Shown here: piece by piece, positions 1 through 11,200 of the stretch | Position numbering within the stretch: position 1 is the first letter of the stretch | How the letters are laid out: each line of letters starts with the position of its first letter | Source: Pseudonocardia sediminis | GTDB lineage: Bacteria; Actinomycetota; Actinomycetes; Mycobacteriales; Pseudonocardiaceae | Length of the DNA stretch: 64,000 nucleotides | Direction: 5' to 3' | Assembly (NCBI RefSeq): GCF_004217185.1 | Contig: NZ_SHKL01000001.1 | Span: 5,950,001-6,014,000 of the forward strand | Position numbers and translations under genes: made by a program | The notes under the pieces: generated by a model | Seen by the model: only the letters and a program-made list of their open reading frames with translations | Told to the model about the DNA's origin: nothing | Database searches by the model: none

Positions 1-161
1 GTGAGGTCCCGCGCCAGCACCCGTCCGCTCGCCTCGGACAGCGGCACGTCCTCGCTCGCGGTGGCCACGAGCAGGGAGGCCACCGCCTTCGCGTGCTCGG
101 CCACGGTGCGCGGGGCGGACCCGCCGGCGGAGGACCAGGACGTCGATCCGGAGGCGCTCAT
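1..161 (-). CDS. moeA: Molybdopterin molybdenumtransferase MoeA, N-terminal fragment (cut by the window edge)
   Basis: About 53 residues are visible, from an ATG at 161 running off the left edge. The segment PRTVAEHAKAVASLL followed by EDVPLSEASGRVLARDL matches the start of MoeA, where a conserved helix precedes the typical 'L.eAlGRVLAeDl' motif. MoeA inserts molybdate into adenylated molybdopterin. The gene diverges from groEL, so the 217 bases between them hold both promoters. Its presence fits the moaC, mog, moaE and xdhC genes further right. The call rests on the N-terminal motif only; the catalytic domains are outside the window. Confidence 0.72.
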   Translation of the reverse strand, partial: MSASGSTSWSSAGGSAPRTVAEHAKAVASLLVATASEDVPLSEASGRVLARDL

Positions 162-212
162 CGGGCCATCCTCGCGCGCGTGCGGGAGGAACGGACGCCC
201 GGGCCGGGTCGC

Positions 213-239
213 CTTGCACTCGACCCCTGCGAGTGCTAG
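213..239. promoter_or_regulatory. CIRCE element 1 (HrcA operator)
   Basis: CTTGCACTC, nine bases, then GAGTGCTAG. This fits the CIRCE consensus TTAGCACTC-N9-GAGTGCTAA with one mispair between the arms. HrcA is the known repressor of groE genes through this element. It lies about 140 bases before the groEL start. Confidence 0.9.
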
Positions 240-257
240 AAACGGAGTCGGAGTCCA

Positions 258-284
258 CTGGCACTCGATGCTGTGGAGTGCCAG
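258..284. promoter_or_regulatory. CIRCE element 2 (HrcA operator)
   Basis: CTGGCACTC, nine bases, then GAGTGCCAG: a perfect inverted repeat with CIRCE spacing, 45 bases centre to centre from the first copy. Two CIRCE copies in tandem imply tight heat-shock repression of groEL. The moeA promoter lies on the other side and might be affected. Confidence 0.88.
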
Positions 285-378
285 GTCGGGTCGGTGAGAC
301 CGGCGCAGGGTTGCCGGTCGTCCGTCGCGGGCACCGGATCCGACCACATGATCATGTCTATCGGAGGGCAACACCCCC

Positions 379-2016
<1,638 letters not shown>

Positions 2017-2045
2017 TCCACGCCTCCTAGTTCCACGCACCAACT

Positions 2046-2085
2046 CCGCAGGGGCGGTACCGGGCAACCGGTGCCGCCCCTGCGG
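2046..2085. terminator. Bidirectional hairpin terminator between groEL and the WYL regulator
   Basis: CCGCAGGGGCGG at 2046-2057 pairs with CCGCCCCTGCGG at 2074-2085; an inner ACCGG/CCGGT extends the stem with one wobble pair. It lies between two convergent genes and can serve both. There is no T tract, as is usual in high-GC actinobacteria. Confidence 0.75.
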
Positions 2086-2116
2086 CGTGTCCGGGGCTTC
2101 GGTCACGCCGGGGCCG

Positions 2117-3073
2117 TCAGGTGTGGGCGGCGCGGACGGCATCGGCGCGGGATCGCAGAGCCTCCCGCAGCTCGGGTGGGTCCAGGGCCTCGACGCCGGG
2201 CGTCAGTGACCAGAGGGCCCGTTCGGCGTGCTGCAGGTCGCCGACGAGCGCGTCGACCTCGAGCAGGCCGTCCCCCACCGGGTGCTCGGCCACGAACACG
2301 ACCGACGCGCGGGCCAGCTCGTCGCGGCGGGCGGCGGGGATCCGGATCCGGACCGGCATCCCCGTCAGCCGGCCGCGGAACTCCTCCCGGCGGCGCAGCC
2401 ACAGCCGCTCCAGGTCGACGCCCTCGGGCCGGTGGGCGGGCTCGTCGAGCTCCTCGGCCGAGGCGATCCTCGAGACCCGGTAGGTCCGGTCGGCACCGCC
2501 GTCGGTGGCCAGCAGGTACCAGCGGCCGGCCGCCTCGACCAGCCCGATCGGGTCGACCGTGCGCTCCCGGGGCGCCTCGTCGCTGCGCGAGGCGTAGCCG
2601 ATCCGCAGCCGTCGCCCCGCGAACACCGCGTGCTGGACGGCGGCGAGCGCGTCGCCGGACTCGCCGTCGGGATCCGAGAGCCAGCCGCCCCGTCGCACGA
2701 GGACGCGTTCCGCGGCGCCGGTCGCGCTGGTGCGGGCCTGCTCGGGCATCGACGCGACCACTTTGCGCATCGCCGACGAGAACTCGCTGCCCAGGCCCAG
2801 GGCCCCCGGTGTGGACGCCGAGCCCGACGTCAGCAGGGCCACCGCCTCCCCCGGAGTCAGGCCGGTCAGGTCGGTGGAGAACCCCGGCAGCAGCGCGAAC
2901 CCACCGGCCCGTCCGCGCTCGGCGTAGACCGGGATGCCGGCCGTCGAGAGCGCGTCGACGTCGCGCAGCACCGTCCGCTCCGACACCTCCAGCTCGGCCG
3001 CGAGCGCCGCCGCGGTCATCCGGCCGCGGTGGCGGAGCAGCAGCACCAGGGAGAGGAGACGGTCCGCGCGCAC
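2117..3073 (-). CDS. YafY-type HTH and WYL domain transcriptional regulator
   Basis: 318 residues. The N-terminus (RADRLLSLVLLLRHRGRMTA, then LEVSERTVLRDVDALSTAGI) is an HTH_11 helix-turn-helix. A WYL domain follows at roughly residues 140-215, with IGLVEAAGRWYLLA, and a C-terminal extension completes it. This is the normal layout and length of the YafY family, ligand-sensing regulators often divergent from their target. It diverges from the DinB-like gene at 3137; the 63-base gap contains a 10-bp inverted repeat, the likely operator. The start at 3073 is the first codon before the helix-turn-helix. Confidence 0.9.
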   Translation of the reverse strand: MRADRLLSLVLLLRHRGRMTAAALAAELEVSERTVLRDVDALSTAGIPVYAERGRAGGFALLPGFSTDLTGLTPGEAVALLTSGSASTPGALGLGSEFSSAMRKVVASMPEQARTSATGAAERVLVRRGGWLSDPDGESGDALAAVQHAVFAGRRLRIGYASRSDEAPRERTVDPIGLVEAAGRWYLLATDGGADRTYRVSRIASAEELDEPAHRPEGVDLERLWLRRREEFRGRLTGMPVRIRIPAARRDELARASVVFVAEHPVGDGLLEVDALVGDLQHAERALWSLTPGVEALDPPELREALRSRADAVRAAHT

Positions 3074-3092
3074 GGGACGAAGACTGCCAGAG

Positions 3093-3117
3093 AATCACGA
3101 CAGTAGGTGTCGTGATT
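3093..3117. promoter_or_regulatory. Inverted repeat operator between divergent genes
   Basis: AATCACGACA, five bases, then TGTCGTGATT: a perfect 10-bp inverted repeat centred in the 63-base gap between the WYL regulator and the DinB-like gene. Centre spacing of 15 bases suits a dimeric helix-turn-helix regulator. Inferred to be the operator of the adjacent WYL protein. Confidence 0.7.
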
Positions 3118-3136
3118 ACCGGTCAGGGTTCTCCCC

Positions 3137-3772
3137 ATGACGACACGCACCGAGACCACCGCACCCGACACCGACATCACCGAGGCCGATCCCCGCCCTT
3201 CCTACTTCCGCGCACTCGACTGGGTCGCCGGCCTCGCCGCGGCCGTACCCGCGGACCGGATGGCCGACCCGACGCCCTGCGAGGAGTTCGACGTCCGCGC
3301 CCTGCTCGGGCACCTCGTGACCACCGCCCGCCGTCCCCGGTCGCTCGCCGAGGGCACCGACCCCATGGCGCACCCGCCCGTCAGCACCGACCTCCCGGCC
3401 GACGGGCCGGCCGCGGCCTACGTCGCCGAGGTCGCCGCGCTGCGGGCGGGCTGGGGCGGCCCGGACGGCGACGCGCTGCTGGAGCGCACCGTGACCGTGC
3501 CGTGGGGCGAGGTCTCCGGGCGGGAGGCGCTGGGCGGCTACCTGAACGAGACGCTCGTGCACGGCTGGGACCTGGCCGTCGCCACCGGGCAGGACCCCGA
3601 GGCCGATCCCGACCTGGCCGAGGCCGTGCTCGCCGTGGCCCAGAACCAGATCCCGGCGGCGATCCGCGTCGAGGGCGTCCCGTTCGGGCCGGTGGTGGAG
3701 CCGGCACCGGGCGCCGGGCCGACCGAGCGGCTCGCGAACTGGTCCGGACACCGCCGCCCCACCGCCCGATAA
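3137..3772 (+). CDS. TIGR03086-type metal-binding protein of the DinB/mycothiol-dependent superfamily
   Basis: 211 residues. The N-terminal region has ADPTPCEEFDVRALLGHLV, the hallmark of the TIGR03086 family, related to mycothiol-dependent maleylpyruvate isomerase and DinB four-helix proteins. A later segment, ETLVHGWDLAVATGQ, supplies the second conserved His region. Such proteins bind a divalent metal and often act on thiol conjugates; the substrate here is unknown. It is divergent from, and probably controlled by, the WYL regulator. The start ATG follows the shared operator by about 20 bases, so the leader is short and the Shine-Dalgarno site weak. Confidence 0.82.
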   Translation: MTTRTETTAPDTDITEADPRPSYFRALDWVAGLAAAVPADRMADPTPCEEFDVRALLGHLVTTARRPRSLAEGTDPMAHPPVSTDLPADGPAAAYVAEVAALRAGWGGPDGDALLERTVTVPWGEVSGREALGGYLNETLVHGWDLAVATGQDPEADPDLAEAVLAVAQNQIPAAIRVEGVPFGPVVEPAPGAGPTERLANWSGHRRPTAR

Positions 3773-3903
3773 CCACCCGGCCCGCACCCCCACCGTCGAT
3801 CCGCACCCACCGCCCCGGGTGCGGATCGACGGCAGAGGTGCGGATCGGTGCTCGATCCGCCCGGTCTTCTCGCCGCGCAATCCTGATGTCAGGATCTGCG
3901 GTC

Positions 3904-5115
3904 ATGGCGACCCCGCGACGCGTCCGCTTCGAGGAGAACCCGGCACAGTCCGTGGTGACCCCGCTGGAGCTGTTCTTCGATCTGGTCTTCGTGTTCGCGC
4001 TGACCCGGGTCACGGACTGGATGGCCGACGACCCGACGCCGGAGGCGCTCCTGCGCGGCGCGCTGATCCTCACCGTCATGTGGTGGTGCTGGGTCGGCTA
4101 CAGCTGGCTGGGCAACGTCGTGAAGGCCGACGAGGGCGTGATGCGCCTGGGCATGTTCGTGGCCATGGCCGCGGTGTTCGTCGCCGCGATCACGATCCCG
4201 GAGGCGTTCGACGACCTGCCGGGCGGGCTGTCCGGGCCGGTCGTGTTCGCGGTCTGCTACTTCGTGGTGCGCGCGGTGCACGTCGTCCTGTTCCTCATGG
4301 TCAGCCGCGGCGACCCGGTGCTGCGCGGGCAGGTCCTGCGGTTCGCGGTGTCGATGACCGCCGGCACCGTGCTGCTGCTGATCGCCTCGCAGACCACCGG
4401 CACCGTGCAGACGGTGCTGTGGATCGCGGCGGTGCTCGGTGACTACGTGGGCACCGCGCTGGGCGGCACCAAGTGGCGGCTCGCCTCGGCCGCGCACTTC
4501 GCCGAACGGCACGGGCTGATCATCATCGTCGCGCTCGGCGAGTCCATCGTCTCGATCGGCATCGGCGTGGCCGAGCTCCCGGTCTCCTGGCCGATCATCG
4601 CCGCGTCGGTGCTGGGACTGGCCGTGGCCGGGTCGCTGTGGTGGTCCTACTTCGACGTCAGCGCCCTGCTCTGCGAGCGCGCGCTGGCCGGGTGCGACGG
4701 CGACCGGCAGATCCGCCTGGCCCGCGGCGGCTACACGTTCCTGCACCTGCCGATGGTCGTCGGGATCATCATGCTCTCGCTCGGCCTGAAGAAGGTCCTG
4801 CTCTACGTCGGCGGCGGCGAGGAGCACGAGCTGACCGACCCGATCTACGGCGTCCCGCTCGCCGCGCTCGTCGGCGGCATCGCGCTGGTGCTGCTCGCCT
4901 ACGTCGGGTTCAAGCGCTACCTGACCGGGGTCACGAGCGTCCTGCGGATCGGCACCGCGGTGCTGCTCGTGGTGCTCTCGCCGGTGCTCGTGTTCCTCCC
5001 GGCCCTGGTCACGCTGCTGATCGTGGCCGCGATCCTGGCCGCGCTCGTCGGCGTCGAGACGCACACCTTCGCCGAGCAGCGCCACGAGATCCGGCACGCG
5101 AGCCACCACGGCTGA
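3904..5115 (+). CDS. Low temperature requirement protein A (LtrA) family membrane protein
   Basis: 403 residues, typical for the family. The start region VVTPLELFFDLVFVFALTRV is the LtrA signature, followed by many hydrophobic segments (about ten membrane helices) and a conserved RHGLIIIVALGESIVSIG core. The family is named after a Listeria gene needed for growth in the cold; the molecular role is unknown. I chose ATG 3904 because AGGA lies nine bases upstream. An in-frame ATG at 3886 has no such site. The 130 bases between it and the previous gene hold no recognised feature beyond repeated GTGCGGATCG-like segments. Confidence 0.9.
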   Translation: MATPRRVRFEENPAQSVVTPLELFFDLVFVFALTRVTDWMADDPTPEALLRGALILTVMWWCWVGYSWLGNVVKADEGVMRLGMFVAMAAVFVAAITIPEAFDDLPGGLSGPVVFAVCYFVVRAVHVVLFLMVSRGDPVLRGQVLRFAVSMTAGTVLLLIASQTTGTVQTVLWIAAVLGDYVGTALGGTKWRLASAAHFAERHGLIIIVALGESIVSIGIGVAELPVSWPIIAASVLGLAVAGSLWWSYFDVSALLCERALAGCDGDRQIRLARGGYTFLHLPMVVGIIMLSLGLKKVLLYVGGGEEHELTDPIYGVPLAALVGGIALVLLAYVGFKRYLTGVTSVLRIGTAVLLVVLSPVLVFLPALVTLLIVAAILAALVGVETHTFAEQRHEIRHASHHG

Positions 5116-5160
5116 CACGTCCCCGGTGGCCCGACCCCCTGACGGGCCACCGGTCCGGCG

Positions 5161-5523
5161 TCAGACGACGGCGAGCTTCTCGCGCGGCGCCAGGATCCAC
5201 GCCGCGAGGTAGACCAGGGCCAGGCCGCCCCCGGTGAACAGGGTGACCGCGACCGTCGAGACCCGGACCAACGCCGGGTCGACGTCGAGCTCGGAGGCCA
5301 GCCCGCCGCAGACGCCGCCGAGCCACACGTCGGTGCGGCTGCGGCGCAGCGTGAACCGGCGGTGCTCACGGGGCGGAGGACCGGCCGCCACGACCGCGGA
5401 GGTCGGGGCGGTGTCGGCGAAGGAGACCGGGTCGGAGTACGAGGAGGGGCCGGAGAACGGGGCGGCCGTTCCGGGCTCCGGGGCGGTGCTGTCGGTTCCG
5501 GTGCGGTTCTCTGTGGTGTCCAT
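5161..5523 (-). CDS. PspC domain-containing membrane protein
   Basis: 120 residues. A disordered, Pro/Ser-rich N-terminal half of about 55 residues precedes a PspC domain: DVWLGGVCGGLASELDVDPA, then a membrane helix around LFTGGGLALVYLAAWIL ending in PRE. PspC proteins sense envelope stress in the phage-shock response; many actinobacterial ones are stand-alone. Convergent with ltrA. The nearby small membrane protein at 5617 is read in the same direction and may share its transcript. Confidence 0.85.
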   Translation of the reverse strand: MDTTENRTGTDSTAPEPGTAAPFSGPSSYSDPVSFADTAPTSAVVAAGPPPREHRRFTLRRSRTDVWLGGVCGGLASELDVDPALVRVSTVAVTLFTGGGLALVYLAAWILAPREKLAVV

Positions 5524-5616
5524 GCATCAGAGCCTGCCGACCGCGGCGGGCCACGGCCTCCGGCGAACCCCGGAGCCGGACCCGGACATCGCCCGCGGGA
5601 CTCCCGGGGTCGCCCC

Positions 5617-5829
5617 TCAGGCCGAGGCGTCCGGCGGGCCGCCCTGCCGGGGGATGCCCTGCCCCGACGACGACGCCGGCTCGGCCGGTCCGGACGAGGG
5701 GGCGCCGGGTGCGTCGTCGGGGACCTGGCGGTCGCGCTGCCGGACGATCCGCCCGATCAGCAGCGCCACACCCACCGCGAGCACGACCCACGCGAGGAGG
5801 CCGAGACCGATCCACAGGCCGAGCGACAT
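5617..5829 (-). CDS. Small single-span membrane protein, function unknown
   Basis: 70 residues. One membrane helix near the N-terminus (LWIGLGLLAWVVLAVGVALL) is followed by a basic stop-transfer stretch RIVRQRDRQ and a disordered Pro/Ser/Gly tail, so the tail should be cytoplasmic. The ATG at 5829 is preceded by GGAGAGGGGG, a strong ribosome site that supports a real gene. No family is recognised. The 197 bases between it and the helicase stop at 6027 hold no feature I can name. Confidence 0.7.
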   Translation of the reverse strand: MSLGLWIGLGLLAWVVLAVGVALLIGRIVRQRDRQVPDDAPGAPSSGPAEPASSSGQGIPRQGGPPDASA

Positions 5830-6026
5830 GCGGACCCCCTCTCCACCGGCGCGAGCCACGAACCGGTCGCCGCCGGGTGGACTCGTGCTCCCAGTGTGCC
5901 CAACGAGCAGGGGGTCCGGGGAGCACGCACCGGATCGGATGACCGATCCGGTCCGGATGGCCGCCCGTCCGGCGCCCGCGTGCACGCAGGGCGACCACGC
6001 CGGGGACGGAGCGGTCGCCCGGACCG

Positions 6027-7703
6027 TCAGCCGGCGTCGGGCCCGGTCCCGTCGGGCAGGGCCGGTCCGAGCAGGTCGTCGGCGTCGACGATCCGGTAGG
6101 CGTAGCCCTGCTCGGCCAGGAACCGCTGGCGGTGCGCGGCGTAGTCGGTGTCGACCGTGTCGCGGGAGACCACCGAGTAGAAGTGCGCCTGCCGCCCGTC
6201 GCCCTTGGGCCGCAGCAGCCGGCCGAGGCGCTGCGCCTCCTCCTGCCGGGACCCGAACGTGCCGGAGACCTGCACCGCGACCGTCGCCTCGGGCAGGTCG
6301 ATCGAGAAGTTCGCGACCTTGGACACGACCAGGCGGTTGATCTCGCCTTTGCGGAACTGCTCGAACAGCGACTCGCGCTCCTTGTTGCGCGTCGAGCCCT
6401 GGATGACCGGGGAGTCGAGCACCTCGCCGAGCTCGTCGAGCTGGTCGAGGTAGGCGCCGATCACCAGCGTCGGCTCGTCCGGGTGCTTGTCCAGGATCGC
6501 GCGGACCACGGCCAGCTTCGTGTGCGCGGTCGAGGCCATCCGGTAGCGCTCCTCGGCCTCGGCGGTGGCGTAGCTCATCCGCTCGGCGTCGGTCAGCGTC
6601 ACCCGGACCTCGATGCACTCGGCCGGGGCGATCCAGCCCTGCGCCTCGATGTCGCGCCACGGCGCGTCGTAGCGCTTCGGGCCGATCAGCGAGAACACGT
6701 CGCCCTCCCGGCCGTCCTCGCGGACGAGGGTGGCGGTGAGGCCGAGGCGCCGGCGCGACTGCAGGTCGGCCGTCATCCGGAACACCGGGGCCGGGAGCAG
6801 GTGCACCTCGTCGTAGACGACCAGGCCCCAGTCGCGGGAGTCGAACAGCTCCAGGTGCCGGTACTCGCCCTTGGTCTTGCGCGTGACGACCTGGTAGGTC
6901 GCGATCGTCACCGGGCGGATCTCCTTGCGCTCGCCGGAGTACTCGCCGATCTCGTCCTCGGTCAGGCTGGTGCGCGCGATCAGCTCGCGCTTCCACTGCC
7001 GCCCGGAGACGGTGTTGGTGACCAGGATCAGGGTCGTCGCGCCGGCCCGGGCCATCGCCGCGGCGCCGACCAGGGTCTTGCCCGCGCCACAGGGCAGGAC
7101 GACGACGCCGGAGCCGCCCTCCCAGAACCCGTCGACGGCCTGGGCCTGGTAGTCGCGCAGCTGCCAGCCGGACTGGTCCAGCTCGATCCTGTGCGCCTCC
7201 CCGTCGACGTACCCGGCCTGGTCCTCGGCCGGCCAGCCGACCTTGAGCAGCGCCTGCTTGAGCCGCCCGCGCTCGGACGGGTGCACGATCACGGTGTCCT
7301 CGTCGAGCTTCGCCCCGAGCATCGGGGCGATCTTCTTCTGACGCAGCACCTCGGCCAGCACGGCCCGGTCCAGCGCGGTCATCACGAGGCCGTGCGCGGG
7401 GTGGTTGGACAGCTGCAGCCGCCCGTAGCGGCCCATCGTGTCGACGACGTCGACGAGCAGGGCCTGCGGGACGGGGTAGCGCGACCAGCGCACCAACGCG
7501 TCGACGACCTGCTCCGCGTCGTGGCCCGCGGCACGGGCGTTCCACAGCGCCAGCGGGGTGACCCGGTAGGTGTGCACGTGCTCCGGAGCGCGTTCCAGCT
7601 CTGCGAACGGTGCGATCGCCGCACGGGCCGCAGGGGCGTCGGCGTGGTCGACCTCGAGCAACAGGGTCTTGTCGGACTGGACGATGAGTGGTCCGTCGGT
7701 CAC
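6027..7703 (-). CDS. XPB/Ssl2-type DNA repair helicase
   Basis: 558 residues from GTG 7703, which has GAAGGGA about nine bases upstream. An N-terminal Helicase_C_3-type damage-recognition domain occupies roughly residues 1-180. The helicase core follows: Walker A LPCGAGKTLVG near residue 203, Walker B DEVH near 296, motif III GLTATLVREDG, and motif VI QRLGRLLRPK. This is the bacterial XPB homologue (Rv0861c type), a 3'-5' DNA translocase and helicase. In mycobacteria it sits beside the Rv0862c-type protein; here the conservon separates it from that partner at 14074. Confidence 0.93.
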   Translation of the reverse strand: MTDGPLIVQSDKTLLLEVDHADAPAARAAIAPFAELERAPEHVHTYRVTPLALWNARAAGHDAEQVVDALVRWSRYPVPQALLVDVVDTMGRYGRLQLSNHPAHGLVMTALDRAVLAEVLRQKKIAPMLGAKLDEDTVIVHPSERGRLKQALLKVGWPAEDQAGYVDGEAHRIELDQSGWQLRDYQAQAVDGFWEGGSGVVVLPCGAGKTLVGAAAMARAGATTLILVTNTVSGRQWKRELIARTSLTEDEIGEYSGERKEIRPVTIATYQVVTRKTKGEYRHLELFDSRDWGLVVYDEVHLLPAPVFRMTADLQSRRRLGLTATLVREDGREGDVFSLIGPKRYDAPWRDIEAQGWIAPAECIEVRVTLTDAERMSYATAEAEERYRMASTAHTKLAVVRAILDKHPDEPTLVIGAYLDQLDELGEVLDSPVIQGSTRNKERESLFEQFRKGEINRLVVSKVANFSIDLPEATVAVQVSGTFGSRQEEAQRLGRLLRPKGDGRQAHFYSVVSRDTVDTDYAAHRQRFLAEQGYAYRIVDADDLLGPALPDGTGPDAG

Positions 7704-8200
7704 GGAGCGAATCCCTTCCACGACGGAACCGGGATTTCCCGGGTCCGCCGGACGGTGCGGATCGGCGAGCGGTCGTCGCGGGTCACACGACGTGATTGGG
7801 CAGAACGGCCCTTTACGCCACTCGGGAGGGCCCGCCACAGCGGCTAGACTTCGAAGCCGTCCGCGAAGTTCTTCACGAGTCCCACAGCGATCATATCCGG
7901 ATATCCTCTCCGGGCTCGCCGATACCGGTCGGCGCGTGTCGGAGTGGAAGCGAAGACCGGCGTCACGCGGGCCCCGAACAGGGGTTCGACGACGACCGTG
8001 GCGCGTGGCCACCGAGAACGGAAAGGCGCTCCAGTACAGCCGATGCTCCCCCTCCCCGTCACAGGGCCGCGTCCGGGTCCGTCCGGCCCGGCGGCCCCTC
8101 CCAGTGCCCACCGCCCGCACCGTGACGCCGACGGCCCGGGTGCCCGCGGCCGTCGTCCGGGGAGCCCGCTGCCCGCGCCGGAACCCGACAGGGAGACCTT
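7704..8200. other. Intergenic region between helicase and conservon
   Basis: 497 bases between divergent genes that must contain both promoters. I see a perfect 12-bp palindrome ATATCCGGATAT at 7893-7904 and an AT-richer patch around it, a plausible regulator site or promoter for the conservon. No open frame here has convincing coding character. Confidence 0.4.
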
Positions 8201-11200
8201 GTGACCAGCACCGAACACCGGCGCACGTGGTCGGAGCGGCTCGACCCGCGCAACTGGAGCCTGGTCGCGAAACTCGCCGTCGTGGGCCTGGTCCCGCTGA
8301 TCCTCGCGCTGACCATCGGCGCGATCCGGGTGATCGACCAGGCGAACGTCGCCGAGGAGCTCGGGCAGGGCAGCGGCCTGGTCACCGTGCACCAGCAGAT
8401 CGGTGCGCTCGGCCGGTCCCTGCAGGCCGAGCGGTCCGCCGCCGTGACGTTCGTCGCGGGCAACCGGGTCGGTGACCGGGGAGCCGTGGACAGCGCCCAG
8501 GTCGCGACCGACCAGGCCGTGCAGCGCACCACCCAGCAGCTCGACACCGCCGAGGCGCAGGCGCCCCAGCTCGCCACCGCCCGCCGCCAGGCCGAGACGA
8601 CGCTGGCCCAGCTGCCGGTCATCCGCTCGCAGGTCGCCGCGGGCCCGACCCAGGCGCTCGACGTCACCAACCGCTACACCGCGGTCGTACAGCGCACGCT
8701 GGGCCTGGACCGGGCGCTGCTCGGGCAGCTGCAGACCGCCGACACCGCCGGTCTGGTGACCGCGCTCGGTGCCGGCGGCAACGCGCAGGAGGCCCTCGAG
8801 CTCGAGCGCGCCGTGCTGAACGGCGCGATCGCCGCCTCGCAGCTCCAGGAGCCGCAGAAGGCCCTGGTCAACGGCGCGGAGGCCGCCTACCAGGCGTCCG
8901 CCAGCGACTTCCAGGCGTCCCTGACGCCGGAGCAGGTCGGGCAGTTCGGCAACTTCGACCAGGACCCGGCGAACAACGACCGGGTCGCCCTGCGCGACGC
9001 CATCATGGCCACGCCCGCCGACCGGCCCGTGGTGGCCGACCCGGCGGCCTGGAACGCCGCGGTGGACCGGTCGACGACCGTCGTGCGCAACTCCTCGCAG
9101 CAGGCCGAGGACGCGTTCGTCGGCGGCCGGACCCAGGCCGCGAACGACGCCGGCAACACGGCCGGTCTGAACTCCGTGCTGCTGATGCTGGGCCTGCTGC
9201 TCACCATCGGCATCATCCTGCTGCTCGGCCGTCAGCTGGTCCGCTCGCTGCGCGTGCTGCGCACCTCGGCCCTCGACGTCGCCGAGCGACGGCTGCCGCA
9301 GGCGGTGCAGAGCATGCGCGCCGGCCAGGCGCCGAGCGCACTGGTCGAGCCGGTGCCGCTGGAGAGCCGCGACGAGATCGGCCAGGTGGCCCGGGCGTTC
9401 GACGCGGTGCACGGCCAGGCGATCCGCCTCGCCGCCGACCAGGCCGCGCTGCAGCAGAACGTGAACAGCATGTTCGTCAACCTGTCGCGACGCAGCCAGG
9501 CCCTCGTCGAGCGCCAGCTGCAGCTGATCGAGCAGCTGGAGAGCAACGAGCAGGACCCGGACCAGCTGTCCAACCTGTTCCAGCTCGACCACCTCGCGAC
9601 CCGTATGCGGCGCAACAGCGAGAACCTGCTGGTCCTCGCCGGCACCGACCTGGCCAAGCGCAACGTCGCCCCGGTGCAGGTCGTGGACGTGCTCCGGGCC
9701 GCGGTGTCGGAGGTCGAGCAGTACCAGCGGGTCGTCGTGCAGACCCCGCCGACCGCGACCATCGCCGGGCGCGCCGCGAACGACCTCGTGCACCTGCTGG
9801 CCGAGCTGCTCGACAACGCGACGAACTTCTCGCCGCCGGACTCGCAGGTCGTCATGAGCACCACCCGCACCACCGACGAGTCGCTGCTGATCGAGATCTC
9901 CGACCGCGGCGTCGGCATGGCCGACTCCGAGCTCTCGGACGCGAACCAGCGTCTCGGCGGGCCGTCCGAGGTGGACGTGTCGGCCTCGCGCCGGATGGGC
10001 CTGTTCGTGGTCGGCCGCCTCGCCGCCCGGCACCGGGTCGGTGTCCGGCTGTCGTCGGCGTCCGGCGCCGGGCGCAGCGGCGGTCTGAGCGCGTCGGTGA
10101 CGATCCCCGCCACGCTGGTGCCCTCGGCGGCACCGGTCCCCCGCCGGGGCGACGGTCCGGCGGCGCTGCCGGAGCAGCAGAACGGGTCCACCAGTGGCTC
10201 CTGGCCGATGCCGCCGGTCGAGGACCGTCCGCGTACCGCGACCAATGGTGCCGGCCGCAACGGGCCGCTGCCCTCGATGGTCGCCGGTACGGACGGCCCG
10301 ATGACGCCGACGTTCGAGTCCGGCGCGACCACGACCCGCAACGGCTCGGCGCCGAAGCTGCCGACCCGCACTCCGGGCTCCGCGTTGCGGCGCAACGGTT
10401 CCGCTCAGCCGACCAGTCTCGATCAGTCGGCGAACGGACAGGAAGCCTCGGTGAACGGTTCGTCACCGAACGGCATCAAGGACGCGCAGGCGTTCTCCAC
10501 GACCGGCACCCCTGACACCGACGACGGGGCGGACATGTTCACCCCGTCCGTCCCGGAGCAGAACGGGTCCGCCGGTACCGGGCAGACCCCCGCGGTCGAC
10601 CCGGAGCGGCGCAACGGCTTCCACGACCTCCACTCCGACGACGACACCCCCGGCCCGGCCGGCGGGGACTCCACCCACGACGACTCCGCAAACGCCACAG
10701 ACGCCGTGGACTCCGCGGACGCCGACGGGACCCCGGCGGAGAAGGACGGGGAGACGACCGGGGAGCACGGCTCGCGGCGTCCGCTGTTCGGCGCGGCCGC
10801 GGCCGTCGTCGGCGGAGCGGTGGCCGCGGCGGTCGGCCGGCGCGGCGACCAGGACGCGGACCGGAACGACGGGTCCGGGGAGGACGTCCGGGACGACACC
10901 GCGGGCCGGGCGTCCGACGACCGGGACGTGACGGTCGCCGGCGCCACGGCGGACGACGGGTCCGCCGGCGAGCCGGTCACCACCGACGCCGCCGGGACCA
11001 CGCACGACGCCACCGCCCTCGGTTCCACCGCCCTCGACCCCGCCGCGCCCGAGACCTCCGCCGAGGAGGACGTCGACCGGGCCTCCGACCCTGTCTCCGG
11101 GCAGGACGACGAGGACCGGGTCGCGGCGTCCGCCGCCACGACGGGGACGGAGCCGGAGGAGACCCCGGGGTCCGGGTCCGACGACGAGGCGACGCCCGCC

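Noticed and set aside
2071..5115. Very long plus-strand open frame of 1014 codons
   Set aside because: Only the last 403 codons (LtrA) are coding-like; the rest is an Arg/Pro-rich shadow of the WYL and DinB-like genes.
5830..7545. Long minus-strand frame overlapping the helicase
   Set aside because: Arg/Gly/Ala-rich shadow; only its last 70 codons (5617-5829) form a gene with its own ribosome site.
7844..10033. Minus-strand frame opposite the conservon kinase
   Set aside because: Composition is that of a reverse-frame shadow (Gly/Arg/Leu/Val-rich); no motif, no ribosome site.
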